Shown in pieces: positions 1 to 9,497 of a stretch of DNA of 64,000 nucleotides; the first letter of the stretch is position 1; each line of letters begins with the position of its first letter. Under the pieces are notes generated by a model that was not told where the DNA came from, ran no database searches, and worked only from the letters and a program-made list of their open reading frames with translations. The DNA lies in contig JAJCYW010000003.1 in NCBI GenBank assembly GCA_029262675.1, forward strand, positions 1-64,000, read 5' to 3'. The DNA is from Chloroflexota bacterium (GTDB lineage Bacteria; Chloroflexota; Dehalococcoidia; DSTF01; RBG-16-68-14). Both the position numbers and the translations under genes were made by a program.

Positions 1-100
1 GTGGTTTTTCCCCTGGTTTTGGGGCCCTGTTGGGTGGTGGGGTTTTAAATATGCCACCCCGGTTTCCCCCCCCCCCCCCCCCCCCCCCCGGCGTCACCTC
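1..100. other. low-complexity contig end
   Basis: This stretch is dominated by runs of G, T and C and includes an uninterrupted C run of more than 20 bases at about 66-89. It does not resemble the mixed coding sequence that follows. A low-quality or collapsed contig terminus is the simplest reading, and base-level features in the first few hundred bases deserve caution. Confidence 0.7.
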
Positions 101-1256
101 AAAGAAGTTGCCGACCATGCCTCCATCGATCAGCGTGTTTCCGTTCGGGAGGCGCTGCATGCCTGAGATGAAGATCGAGAAGAAGTCCCCGGGAGGTGAA
201 GCTGGTTACGTCCACGCTGGCTCGTCTGGCCCGAAGGACTCTCCTTGTATTAGGGCATAGTGACCCATGTCGTCGACCGGCGGCACAAGCTCATCAACCG
301 ACGAGAACCGTCCGGCGGGGCGCGGTCCGTTGTTGAACACGAGGATGTTTCCTTCTCCCGGTAGGCCCGGTGGGATCCACCGTGCGTCGTGCTGGAAGAA
401 CAGCAGTTGGCCGGATGCGTCCCCAGCCCCGTACGTCTCGGGGTTGCCCCAACGGTAGAGGATGTCGCCACCCATGCCGATCGTGCCACCGCTGTGTCCG
501 GCCGCTTCCTCGGTCGTCGTGCTGTGGTCAAGCACCCAGAGCTCGCTGAAATGCCGGAAGCTCACGATGATCTGATCGAGTTCGGGGCTGTAATCGATCG
601 CGTTTCCGTCGCTCCAGTCCGCTTGCGGGCCGTTCGCGTAGTTGATGTCGATCAGCTCCGGATGATCGGCGACGACGCCGTAGTTGTCCGCCTCCGTGTC
701 GAAGTCCTGCGCCAGATGATCCCACATGGCCACTCCCACACGATTTCGCCGCCGCTCTCGCCTTCCGGTTCGACCTCGACGATGTGGTCCGGCCAGAGCT
801 TGCCGTCAACCAGCAGCGCCAGATCGCGCCCGGCTGAGATTGCCTAGGCTCCGGTCTTCGCTTCCCAGGCGAGGAGGAGCACGTTGCCGTTGGGTAGAAC
901 TTCGAAGTCGTGGTGCTGCTGCTGGTCGTCGCTCGCGTAGTCGAACTCCCAAACGAGCGCAGCATCCGCATCGCGTTCTTCGATCAGGCCCCGCGGCCAC
1001 CAGAATTGAACCCCAAGCTGCCAGCGTCGCCCGCCCGAATCAGGTTGCCGTTTGGTAACAGGTATCTGGATAGGCCAGGAAGATATTCACTCTGCCAAGC
1101 GTGTACCATCCTCCCCTCGCTATCGATCAAATACGTCGTCTTGGATAAACCTGGAAAAAAGAGAGTGTACCCGCCGAACGAGCCCTCGTCGTTCAAGAAA
1201 AGGCCGACTGTCTGGCCCAGTTCCACCCGAGCCGTAGAGAAGATGCCCAAGAACAA
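95..1256 (-). pseudogene. arylsulfotransferase (ASST)-like, multiply disrupted
   Basis: The pieces read on the minus strand fit one arylsulfotransferase-type beta-propeller protein. The N-terminal piece (1256-984) begins MFLGIFSTA and contains GGYTLFFPG and YLLPNGNL. A middle piece contains DFEVLPNGNVLLLAWE, then VWEW followed after a shift by MWDHLAQDFD. The C-terminal piece (739-206) contains FRHFSELWVLDHS and QHDARWIPPG, and beyond the TAA near 206 the same frame continues with MQRLPNGNTLI and FFEVT. Repeated LPNGN turns and WDHLxQD are characteristic of the family. The frame is broken by shifts near 1000 and 730, an in-frame TAG near 842 and an in-frame TAA near 206. It is therefore a pseudogene, unless the poor sequence at this contig end introduced the errors. 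The 3' end runs into the low-complexity terminus. Confidence 0.7.
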
Positions 1257-1421
1257 CAGAGCGATTTAACTCGCCAGTACGTGTATTCGACGCCTACGAG
1301 TCAATCGGGGATCCTAACTCTCCTACCGGGCTCGCGCGCTCCGCAAGCTCGAATGCCGTGATATGAGGGGTTATCGGCCGCAGATCGGAATTGAGTGAGG
1401 CGATTGCGTCCAACATCATAA

Positions 1422-1625
1422 CACGAGACGGCCAACCTCACGCCTGAAGAGGCTGCAGATGCCCTGCGAGTGCCCATGTGGACCATCCGCTATCTCATTC
1501 GCACTGGTACCTTGGTCGCCATTTCGTTCGCAGGCGGGCACACGCTGATTGAGCGTTCTGCGCTGGATGACTTCATTGAGAAGCACCGCCAATCGGCAGT
1601 TTGCGGACACGGGGCGGAGTCATGA
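1422..1625 (+). CDS. excisionase/MerR-type HTH protein (start unclear)
   Basis: The plus frame reads LTPEEAADALRVPMWTI, then RYLIRTGTL, an FAGGHTLIERSALDDFIE segment and a short tail. This is the pattern of small HTH_17/excisionase-family DNA-binding domains (helix-turn-helix followed by the wing and an R-x-LDxFI helix). No ATG, GTG or TTG lies ahead of the domain after the in-frame stop at 1419, so the true start is missing, lies within the domain at GTG 1458, or was lost by mutation. Its stop overlaps (ATGA) a 45-codon ORF at 1622-1759 containing CPRCQHTDP that is probably a remnant. Such HTH proteins usually serve mobile elements. The function is inferred from the domain only. Confidence 0.5.
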   Translation, partial: HETANLTPEEAADALRVPMWTIRYLIRTGTLVAISFAGGHTLIERSALDDFIEKHRQSAVCGHGAES

Positions 1626-2038
1626 GCTCCACAGGTTTTGGCTCACCGCTTAGCTCTTTTGTGATCCCACTTGATGGCTGTCCTCGATGTCAGCACACTG
1701 ATCCGGCCGCGGCCAGAGCCTTCTCCAGCCAGGCCGACAACCCCGTCCACGTGTAGTCGAAATTCGTGAGTCTTTCACGGGCCTCGCTGGCGAGCCCTTA
1801 GAGTTGCGAGGTATCCAGCGGGTTCAGTCCCTGCATTACGGCCAAGTGGACAAAGAAGCCGAATGCGTCTGATGCAACTTTCAGTAGGCTGGTGCTATCT
1901 CCTCTCGAGCGAGAGCGTACTCTAGCTCGGTGCTTGCTTCCCGCAATGCTGCGAACGACGGGTCAGTAGGTGGACGCAATGTCCGTACCCATAGAAGCCT
2001 CTGCGCGCTGGCCGTAAAGGTCCGAGGGTCCACGTGAC
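1626..2038. other. intergenic, no supported gene
   Basis: Apart from the short overlapping ORF ending near 1759, I see no open frame with protein-like composition on either strand, and no convincing RNA structure. Confidence 0.5.
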
Positions 2039-3742
2039 CTACGCCCCCTGGTCTAGCCACGCCTCGTTCCAGAGAAATAGACCTGTGCTGGCCAACCCCT
2101 GCGGAACGTTCTTGACGAAGCTGTGGTAGAGCGCTAAGGACGTCCAGCTCATGATTGGCAGGAAGGACGGGCCTCGCTCGTAGATCATACGCTGCGTCTC
2201 TAGCACAGCGGCAATGTGCTCTTCTGGGTCGGTAGTCGTCTTGGATGCAGCAATCGCTGCTTCAATTTCGGGGTAGAGACCGCCGATGCCGGTCCCGAAG
2301 TTGCGGTCGCCCTGCGGGCCATTGACTGAGTGCCAGTCCAACGGTATCTCCGCAATCTCGTAGATCTGGTTGAGCGCGAGGGAGGCATCGTAGTCCAGGT
2401 TCTGGTAGCTCACCAGCCAGTTTCCGAAGTCCCTCGCGTCCTCCTGGATGTTGAACCCCGCCTCTCCCATTTGCTTCAGGAAGATCGGCAGGTGCTTGTC
2501 GTGGAACTCGATGTCGCTTACAGGATAGATGACCTTGATGTCGATCGAGTCCTCACCCGTCGCTTCCTTGATCAGCCTTCGGGATTCGGCTGGATCGTAC
2601 GACTGCAGCACCTCTAGCTCCTCTGGCGGCAGCGCGAAATCGCCCAGTGGCCATTGGACAAGCCCGTTCGGCCTGCCGCCGTCTGGGCCGACGATGAGGT
2701 CGACGAACTCCTGCCGGTTCAGTGCGTGCAGGGCGGCCTTGCGGATCTTCTCGTCGTTCCACGGCGCCTTTTCCGGGTGCATGTTGAAGGCGATGAAGGT
2801 GTTGGCAGGGGTTTCCGTCACCAGGGCGTCCGGAACTTCGTCCAGCAGGCCGTCGACTTCTTCGCGATCTGCCGCGCCGTAGGAGTGGATCTGTCCGTCG
2901 AGAAAAGAGACGCGGCGCGGCTGGCGGTCGGAGATGCGCACCGCCTCGATCTCATCGAGGTAGGGGAGCTGTTCGCCGTTTTCGGCGGTGCGGTAATAGT
3001 TGGGGTTTCGCTGAACGACGATACCGCCTGACTCGGAGAAGGAACCGGCCTTGATCGTTCCGAAAGGGCCGGCGCCCACGCCCTGCGCTTCGATATCGAT
3101 CTCCTGCTCAGAGAACTCGCGTGGGGGAATGGTGCCTCCCAGCGGAGCGCCTGTGCGGAACAGCGTGTAAGCGTACGGCCCGACGGTCTTCATTTGAACG
3201 GTCCGAGGATCGGTCACGGTTACCGAATCCAGCCTTTGCTTGGCAAACGTGGACTGAAGCGCACGGTCGTCCTGCGCAATCCGATCGAACCAACTCACAA
3301 CATCTGCGACGTCCATGTCGCGCTCTTCGATACCAAGCGTGTTCGGCGCGATCTTGACGCCCTGGCGAATCTTGTAGAGGTACGTCTCTTCGTCCGGCTG
3401 CTCTAGTTCTTCCGCCAAGTCAAGATAGAAGAAGTCGGGCTGAATGCGGGAGCGGTCCAGCAGCGTGTTATAGATCCGCGGAAAGATCCCGGGGCCAAGC
3501 CCGACGCTGGTGACGGGGTCGATCGTGCCCCAGTCGCCCTCGATTGAGTAGATGTAGCGGCCGCCGTACTTGGGCGCGGAGCTGCGGTCCGTGGGCTGGA
3601 CTGTCGCACCACCTTCGCCGCCGCCGTCGCCGCAAGCCGCCGCGACAGCGAAGCCGGCGGCGCCGACGCCAGTTGCGGCCAGTAACCTGCGGCGTGAGAT
3701 CCGTTGTCGCTCAAATCGTTGCCAATAGCTCTTCGTCGACAT
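2039..3742 (-). CDS. Tat lipoprotein ABC substrate-binding protein, family 5
   Basis: This is a periplasmic or cell-surface solute-binding protein of the peptide/nickel (SBP_bac_5, OppA/DppA-like) family of ABC importers. The N-terminus has a twin-arginine motif (QRISRRRLLAA) followed by a lipobox-like AAAC and a GGG-rich linker, so export by Tat and lipid anchoring are likely. The body has the family features FPRIYNTLLDRS, GVKIAPN, NPNYYR, HALNRQEFVDLI and a C-terminal SFLPIMSW. The start at 3742 (MSTKSYWQRF) is preferred because GGAGGAAGG lies just upstream; an in-frame ATG 36 bases earlier lacks this. No permease or ATPase genes lie beside it, so it is an orphan. A close paralogue with the same leader occurs at 22361-24061. 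The substrate cannot be told from sequence. Confidence 0.9.
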   Translation of the reverse strand: MSTKSYWQRFERQRISRRRLLAATGVGAAGFAVAAACGDGGGEGGATVQPTDRSSAPKYGGRYIYSIEGDWGTIDPVTSVGLGPGIFPRIYNTLLDRSRIQPDFFYLDLAEELEQPDEETYLYKIRQGVKIAPNTLGIEERDMDVADVVSWFDRIAQDDRALQSTFAKQRLDSVTVTDPRTVQMKTVGPYAYTLFRTGAPLGGTIPPREFSEQEIDIEAQGVGAGPFGTIKAGSFSESGGIVVQRNPNYYRTAENGEQLPYLDEIEAVRISDRQPRRVSFLDGQIHSYGAADREEVDGLLDEVPDALVTETPANTFIAFNMHPEKAPWNDEKIRKAALHALNRQEFVDLIVGPDGGRPNGLVQWPLGDFALPPEELEVLQSYDPAESRRLIKEATGEDSIDIKVIYPVSDIEFHDKHLPIFLKQMGEAGFNIQEDARDFGNWLVSYQNLDYDASLALNQIYEIAEIPLDWHSVNGPQGDRNFGTGIGGLYPEIEAAIAASKTTTDPEEHIAAVLETQRMIYERGPSFLPIMSWTSLALYHSFVKNVPQGLASTGLFLWNEAWLDQGA

Positions 3743-3845
3743 GCCGGTTCCTTCCTCCGTACGCTCCCTGTCCGTCACAAGGTTCGCCGCGACTGTCGTC
3801 CCGTCGAACCGTCGTGACCTCCCCCCATAGACCCTGCCACTTGCT

Positions 3846-3882
3846 ATGTTAGTCGGACGAGGGCCCTGGCTCCAGGCGGAGC
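3846..3882 (-). promoter_or_regulatory. promoter with palindromic -35 region, SBP gene 1
   Basis: Read on the minus strand, the palindrome GCTCCGCCTGGAGC (3869-3882) is followed after 17 bases by TAACAT (3846-3851), then by the SBP gene. The same palindrome, spacing and TAAYAT element precede the paralogue at 24061. Conservation in an otherwise diverged leader supports a promoter or operator. Confidence 0.5.
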
Positions 3883-4334
3883 GGCAGCGGAGGCATCAGC
3901 TCGAGGGTGTTTCCTAAGTCTCAAACCAGGATGTCTGTCGGCGCCCGAATCGTGAGGCCGCGCTGAGACGGCGTTCACCCGTCCTTTGCGGCCGGCGATC
4001 TCATCAAGGATGACTCCTACGTCCTCTGCGATAACGTCAATGCTCGCCGCAGCGATCGGAATTCGAAGGCAGCTTGGCAGGCCGAATGTCCGGGCGTTGG
4101 GATCGAAAATGTGGTGAGTCTGAGGCATCCTAGGAGGTCGCATTCATGGCAACGGTTGACGAGGACATGACACCATGTGGGGATAGCGTCACCCAGGCTG
4201 GTAGACGTCTGCCTCCGAGGCAGTGGTTTTACGAATCGCTGTCGTCGTGGCGTTCCGTTCGTGCTATGTTGGCATCAGTTTCATGCTCACGATTCCCAAG
4301 AACGCCCGGCTCTACACTGGAGGTTAGATAGAAG
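3883..4334. other. intergenic with short hairpin repeat
   Basis: There is no confident gene here. At 4211-4225 the perfect hairpin CTGCCTCCGAGGCAG occurs. The same element recurs at 56201 and, with one change, at 47882. The plus-strand region before 4335 should hold the nitronate monooxygenase promoter, but I cannot assign -35/-10 boxes. Confidence 0.4.
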
Positions 4335-5312
4335 ATGAAGACGCAAATCACCGAACTCTTTGGAATTGAACATCCCATTATCCAGGGCGGTATGCATTTC
4401 GTGGGTCTCGCCGAGCTGGCCTCTGCGGTATCCAACGCGGGTGGCCTCGGTATCATCACGGGGCTTACTCAAGGCACGCCGGAGAAGCTCGCGAAAGAAA
4501 TCGCGCGATGCCGAGACATGACCGACAAGCCCTTCGGCGTCAACATGACATTCCTTCCCGCTCTCACGCCCCCCGACTATCCAGGACTGTTCAAGGTCAT
4601 CATCGAGAGCGGTGTCAAGGTCGTGGAGACGGCGGGGAACAATCCCTCGGAATGGCTGCCGATGCTCAAGGAGGCGGACATCAAGGTCATCCATAAATGC
4701 ACCTCAATTCGGCACGCGCTCAAGGCCGAGCGAATCGGCTGCGATGCCGTTTCCGTGGACGGGTTCGAATGCGGCGGTCACCCGGGTGAAGATGACGTCA
4801 CGAACTTCATCCTTTTGCCTCGCGCGGCAGAAGAGCTCTCGATCCCCTTCGTTTCTTCCGGCGGCATGGCGGACGGGAGAAGCCTCGTGGCGTCGCTTGC
4901 CATGGGCGCCGACGGGATGAACATGGGCACCCGGTTCATCGCCACCCAAGAAGCCCCCGTACACGCGAACGTGAAGCAGGCGCTCGTAGAGGCAAGCGAG
5001 CTCGACACGCGCCTCATCATGCGTGGCCTGCGCAACACCGAGCGGGTGCTCACAAACGCCAACGTCGAACGGCTGCTCGAAAAGGAGAAGTCGCTCGGTG
5101 CGAATCTGAAGTTCGAGGACATCATGCCTGAAGTCGCCGGCATCTATCCGAAGGTCATGCGGGAAGGCGAAGTGGAGGCCGGTGCGTGGTCGTGCGGCAT
5201 GGTCGCCGGGCTCATTCACGACGTGCCGACGGTGAAGGAACTGATCGATCGAATCATGAGCGAGGCGGAGGCCATCATCACCCAGCGGCTAGCGGACATT
5301 CAGGCCGCCTGA
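4335..5312 (+). CDS. nitronate monooxygenase (2-nitropropane dioxygenase family)
   Basis: This is an FMN-dependent TIM-barrel enzyme that oxidises alkyl nitronates, related to NAD(P)H:flavin oxidoreductases and enoyl-ACP reductase FabK. The start (MKTQITELFGIEHPIIQGGM) has the invariant first strand of the family, followed by AVSNAGGLGIIT, GVNMTF, VETAGNNP, VIHKC and the FMN phosphate-binding segments FECGGHPG (about residues 144-151), VSSGGMADG and GADGMNMGTRF. The length of 325 residues is usual for the family. It stands alone on the plus strand. FabK-type enoyl reductase is the main alternative, but the ECGGH motif fits the nitronate monooxygenase group well. Confidence 0.85.
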   Translation: MKTQITELFGIEHPIIQGGMHFVGLAELASAVSNAGGLGIITGLTQGTPEKLAKEIARCRDMTDKPFGVNMTFLPALTPPDYPGLFKVIIESGVKVVETAGNNPSEWLPMLKEADIKVIHKCTSIRHALKAERIGCDAVSVDGFECGGHPGEDDVTNFILLPRAAEELSIPFVSSGGMADGRSLVASLAMGADGMNMGTRFIATQEAPVHANVKQALVEASELDTRLIMRGLRNTERVLTNANVERLLEKEKSLGANLKFEDIMPEVAGIYPKVMREGEVEAGAWSCGMVAGLIHDVPTVKELIDRIMSEAEAIITQRLADIQAA

Positions 5313-5361
5313 TCGTCGACACACAAGCTCAAGAGACACACGACTGAGTAGATATCCGGCT

Positions 5362-5412
5362 TGGAGCGGGAGACGAGGTTCGAACTCGCGACCCTCTGCT
5401 TCGTAGCAATGC
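5362..5412 (-). other. att site A: 3' fragment of tRNA-Gly-like gene
   Basis: Read on the minus strand this is the 3' anticodon stem, variable loop, T arm (GTTCGAAC loop), acceptor 3' strand CTCCCGC and encoded TCCA of a tRNA-Gly-like gene. The anticodon loop reads TACGAA rather than the TTCCCAA seen in copies B and C. The D arm and 5' acceptor strand are absent, so it is not a functional tRNA. It is best explained as the distal attachment site left by integration into a tRNA 3' end. Confidence 0.65.
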
Positions 5413-5425
5413 GTTTGAAGCCGGA

Positions 5426-5824
5426 CTAGGTCGGTGGGCGATTGTCAAGACCTAACGCAGACCGGACGGCGGGTATCAGGAGCGTCCTAAGGTCGTTCTT
5501 TGCGATCAGAAGAATGTCGAGTTCCTCTGCTCTTCGGTAGACGTCGCTGTACGTCGCCTCACCGGACTGCATGATGACCGGGAACGAAGCGCCTCGATAC
5601 CTACGCGCTGATTCCACGACCCGCCAACCGCTTCCGCCCGGCATCCGCATGTCCGTGACCGCGAGATGGAGTTCCACGGAGGTGTCCTGGAGAAGATCCG
5701 CAGCGAGCTTTCCATTTGCGACGGCTACGGTGAGCAGGCCGAGTTGCGCGAGCATGCGCTCAATTGTCGCCCGGTACTGGGGGTCGTCTTCAGCGAGGAG
5801 TACTGTTAACGGCGCGCGCGTCAT
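5426..5824 (-). CDS. single-domain response regulator (CheY-like)
   Basis: This is a stand-alone receiver domain of 132 residues. The acidic pair in LLAEDDPQ (about 14-15), the phospho-acceptor Asp in VTDMRMPGGSGW, the Ser in MQSGEAT and the Lys in LIAKND near the C-terminus are all present, so phosphotransfer chemistry should be intact. No output domain and no adjacent kinase are seen; the partner must be elsewhere. It is flanked by tRNA fragment A and by the CehA-like gene, both within presumed integrated DNA. Its role is unknown. Confidence 0.85.
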   Translation of the reverse strand: MTRAPLTVLLAEDDPQYRATIERMLAQLGLLTVAVANGKLAADLLQDTSVELHLAVTDMRMPGGSGWRVVESARRYRGASFPVIMQSGEATYSDVYRRAEELDILLIAKNDLRTLLIPAVRSALGLDNRPPT

Positions 5825-5957
5825 AAACCGATGGTGCCGGATCGAACCTGGGATCTATCCTCGATTTCCGACAAGAAGATCTTGCGAAGGTCACGTGGGC
5901 AGGCGGACAGGTGCGCGGCGCGCGGACATTGCCAATAGTATGGCCATAGTGGCACGG

Positions 5958-8109
5958 CTACGCGTCGACGATCGCCTGGTAGCGCTGCTGTCCTTCGCGC
6001 AGTACGTGGATGACCTCATCTCGCTGCGCATCAGAGACGTAGCGGCCCTCCTCACAGCACATCTCGATCAGGCGATCTATCCACTCAACGAAGTAGGCCG
6101 CGTCGTCTTGCCTCTGCACCGGCTTCGTGTCGACGGTGACGTACACAGGGCTCGTGTGGGCGAACACCGGACCGCCGAGGACGAGCGGGTGGCTCGGTCC
6201 GGTCGCCCGGAGCGCGATCCAGCAACTGCTGTCAATCGCAAGTGTGTAATCCAGCGATGCAGTCGAACCGCCGTCGCCGATCGTCGATACCTGCGTGGCG
6301 ACGTCACCGTTCACGATCAGCTCCAGCGACGCCATAGGCGCGTACGACTCGGCGCTTGCGCGTACGTCGACGAAGTCGCTGGCCTCGCGCTCCAATTCTG
6401 ATCCGACATCTTGCCCATCGACCGTCAGCGACAGCATTGGCCCGTTTGTGACAAACGTCCGGCCGCGGCGAACCGCCTCGCACCAGGCTTCCGTCGTGAA
6501 CTCTGCTTCGATTCGGGCGAATACGCGGTTACCAGCGGGCGGGTTGCTGAAGATGCCCGGTCCGACCAGGTTCATGAACGTGTCGGTGCCGGCCGTGGCT
6601 GGCAGCCTGAAGCCGCAGTTGAGCAGCCGGTACCAGAGCCTCGCAACTTCAAGGTCGACGCTCGGGTAGGACATCACATCGAGCGCGTCAATCTTGCCAA
6701 GCGCGACATCGACAGGCATCTCCTTCGCCTCGACCGTGCGCGAGTGGGTGAACACCCGATCGATGCTGCCGCTATCGAAGAGCGGGTGCGCGTAGCTGAG
6801 CGTGCCTCCAACGTCGTGGCAACGGTCCGCGGCGACGGCGTTGGCCGGTATGTCGTGGCGGTGCTCGCTAAGGCGGAAGCCGCTGTAGATGGGCGGTACC
6901 AGCTCCTCGATTCCGTACATACAGAGGTGCCCCAGAAAGTCGTTACGATATTCTTCGCCCCAGCGCAGAATGTGGTCGGCGTCGCTGAGCGCATTCGCGC
7001 GGCCCTCGAAGAAGTTACGGTCGTGAACGAAGGCGCTGCCCTGATTTGCCACCATCATATTCATGAAATGGACGTCCTCGGCGCGCTGTGCGCGCGACGC
7101 CTCCTCCGGCTGGAACAGGTACTCGCCGCCGTAATGCAGATGTACGTGCACGTCGGCACTGCGCCAGCCCTTTGCCGCCATCTCTGACCAACGCTTGAGA
7201 TGAACTGTTTCGCTGCGGTTTCCGTTCGCAGGGGCCTCGATCGTCATCTCCGTCGGCTCGTACTCCATGCCCCGGACGGCGAGCAGCCGGACATCGCCGC
7301 TCGCCCGCACCTCAAAGCGGCCGCCGGCGTGAAAGAAGGCCTTATCGTGTTCGTCGCGGCGGATGGTCGCGCCTGGGGGCCAGACCGCCCCGAGAGCGTC
7401 TTCGAGGTATAGGCGGGCGGGCGTCTCATCTGTCGAACCGTCCTCGGTGATGCTGGCCGTAAGCGTCCAGGACGGCTCGCAGGCTATCACCATCTCGTGC
7501 GCTGCGGAGTGGCCATCGGACGTACAGGTGATCGGCACTGTGTGAGCCCCGGCGTCGAACCCGCCCACGTCCACGAGCGCGGAGGCCGTGCGGCCCGCCT
7601 CTACGGTAAGCGTTGTCTCGGTTCTGCCGTCGCCGACTGAGAATATGGCGTTGCTGCCGGTGATGTTGTCGACGAAGACGAGGACTCGGAGGCGCTCCGT
7701 GGCCCGCATGCGAATCGTCTCTTCACTCCCAGCCGCCTCGAGGCCGTCGTCGGACAGGACCACGCGCACAAGACGGCCGGAGGCGAGGCCGCGGTACATC
7801 TCATCGATGAAATGCGCAAGTAGCTCGTCGCTGGGCGTTTCATCGTTGGGCAATCGAACGCTCCGAACGGCGTTCCACGCTCCGTCCGCGTTGAAGTCGA
7901 GTCCGAGCGCATACCGCACATCCGTCATAGTGGGATGGCGGCCGCGTTCCAAATTCAGGCCGCGATCGACGGTCTCCGCTGCGAGCGGAATAGCGTCGCG
8001 CACCATCGTCCACAGCGTGCGCGGGCCGTCAGGGTGATCGCCTGGCGGGAGCAACTGCGGTGCTTCCGCAGCAGCTTCCGCGGCGGTGCTTAGGTCTTCC
8101 GGCGCCATC
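5958..8109 (-). CDS. CehA/McbA-family metallohydrolase (PHP-like)
   Basis: This is a predicted metal-dependent hydrolase of the CehA/McbA group, whose named members act on carbaryl and related amide or ester substrates. The catalytic region starts near residue 316 with DVHVHLHYGGEY, followed by YAHPLFDSG (about 437) and ATAGTDTFM (about 508); these His/Asp clusters fit a PHP-type metal centre. The N-terminal ~300 residues form beta-rich, Ig-like segments, and a C-terminal beta domain follows RRGRTFVTNGPM. The start at 8109 (MAPEDLS) is chosen; upstream in-frame codons overlap tRNA fragment B. No signal peptide is evident. The actual substrate cannot be inferred. Confidence 0.8.
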
Positions 8110-8205
8110 TCGTCTCCGTCTTCCCACGAATGCCTGCAGCAGGACGAAATATAGCACGATTGGGCGGCGCAGGTCGTAACTGGCCGCGGAGCGGGGCAAA
8201 TGAGA

Positions 8206-8302
8206 GGTCGCCGCCGTCGGCGGCCTCTTCCATAAGATGTTGGGGGTTTGGAGCGGAAGACGAGGTTCGAACTCGCGACCCTCTGCTTGGGAAGCATTGG
8301 GT
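8206..8302 (-). other. att site B: terminator hairpin plus tRNA-Gly(CCC) 3' fragment
   Basis: On the minus strand, 8302-8249 reads as the 3' half of tRNA-Gly: anticodon loop TTCCCAA (CCC), T loop TTCGAAC and encoded CCA. A GCCGCC/GGCGGC hairpin at 8208-8222 follows it. The same arrangement, including a conserved ATGTTG spacer, is found at 30325-30418 (site C). There is no 5' half. It is interpreted as an attachment-site duplication; the adjacent integrase pseudogene 170 bases away supports this. Confidence 0.7.
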
Positions 8303-8471
8303 GACGGGCCGGATTAGGCCCTAATTGTTAACCCGCTAGGTTCAAAACCTGCAGTTCTTCTTCAGGGATGTTGCAGTCTCTGGGGCGATCCGCCGGGACG
8401 GCTGATTGATCAGGCGGTAGATTCAGAAACTGCGGTATAGGATCGGTGCGGGATCGGTGATATCGGCGTTT

Positions 8472-9414
8472 CTACGCGCCCGCGGGTAGCCGTTCTGCAG
8501 GCGAAAACGCGGCATGTCGGCGCGCCGCCTGCTCGGAGTTGTAGGTGGCCGAGTAGCCGCGCACCATGTCTGGGGACGCGTGTCTCAGCAAATACTGGAC
8601 GTCGAGTTCACGTGCATTCTGCCTCGATGGCCGGGTCGCGAACGTGTGGCGGAATCGATGCGCATGGACATTGGGAATGCCGGTCCGCTTCACGAGGCGG
8701 CGCAGCATCTGCTTGAGGCCGTTCGGCTGCAGGATCTCGCCGGGGTGGAGCCAGCGTTCGTGTGCTGCCCAGAACAGCGCGCCGCTATCGGGACCGCGCG
8801 CTTCGAGGTATGCATCGAGTGCCTGCGCGCATCGGCCGGCAAACGAGACAACACGTTGCCTGCAGCCCTTCGCGTGCAGGATGCGGATGCGGCGCTCAAA
8901 GAGGTCGAGGTCATCGACGTCCAGCCCCACCAACTCCGAGCAGCGGATGCCAGTGTCGAGCAAGACCATCAGCATCGCGCGGTCCCGCAAACCGACCTGT
9001 GTTGTTGCGTCACAAGCGGCGGGGAGCGCCACAATCATCGCGCGAAAAAGGTTGGACGATCTTCTGCGGCAATCGAACATTGCGTAGCCATGCGAATGGG
9101 CTGGCCTCCAGATAGCTGGCCTGGACGAGCCAGTTGAAGAAGCAGCGCACCTCACGAAAATAGCGGTGGCGTGCGGCAGGGGAGTGCTCGGTGTACTGCC
9201 CGACGTAGGTGTACACGTGGGCCGGGCGAACCGAGCGAACCGAGCAAACGTCCTCCGGAAATCCTTCGTCGTGGGCGACAGCGAGCAAACGGTGAAGGGT
9301 CTCATGATAAGCACGGACCGTCCTAGGTGATCTTCCCTCAACGTCGCACCGAAGCGAGTGGACCTCGATCAGCGAGCCGAGGCTCTGCTCGCCGGTTTCA
9401 GGCGGGTGTGCCAT
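8472..9414 (-). pseudogene. tyrosine recombinase/integrase, frameshifted
   Basis: The N-terminal SAM-like core-binding half (from MAHPPETGEQ at 9414 to KIVQPFSRDD) and the catalytic half (TTQVGLRDRAMLMVLLDTGIRCSEL to the end) are in different frames, with the break at about 9030-9045. Compared with the intact relative at 33159-34121 a small deletion explains the shift. The catalytic Arg (GIRCSEL), the HAHRFRH box and the Tyr in GYSATY remain, but LLGHAS has become LLRHAS. It lies directly beside att site B on the same strand, as expected for an integrase whose element became fixed. A joined product by programmed frameshifting is possible but nothing suggests a slippery site. Confidence 0.85.
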
Positions 9415-9497
9415 GATCCGATGCTGAGCAGGCCGCCGCGTGCGGCCAGTTAATGGTCGCAGGTCGATGAGTCGTCGGTCCGTACCCGAGGCGCTGC

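Noticed and set aside
3844..4143. Minus-strand ORF of 99 codons upstream of SBP gene 1
   Set aside because: It overlaps the SBP promoter elements and has no start signal or domain.
5362..5412. Functional tRNA gene
   Set aside because: The D arm and 5' acceptor strand are missing and the 5' anticodon stem does not pair; the same holds at 8249 and 30363.
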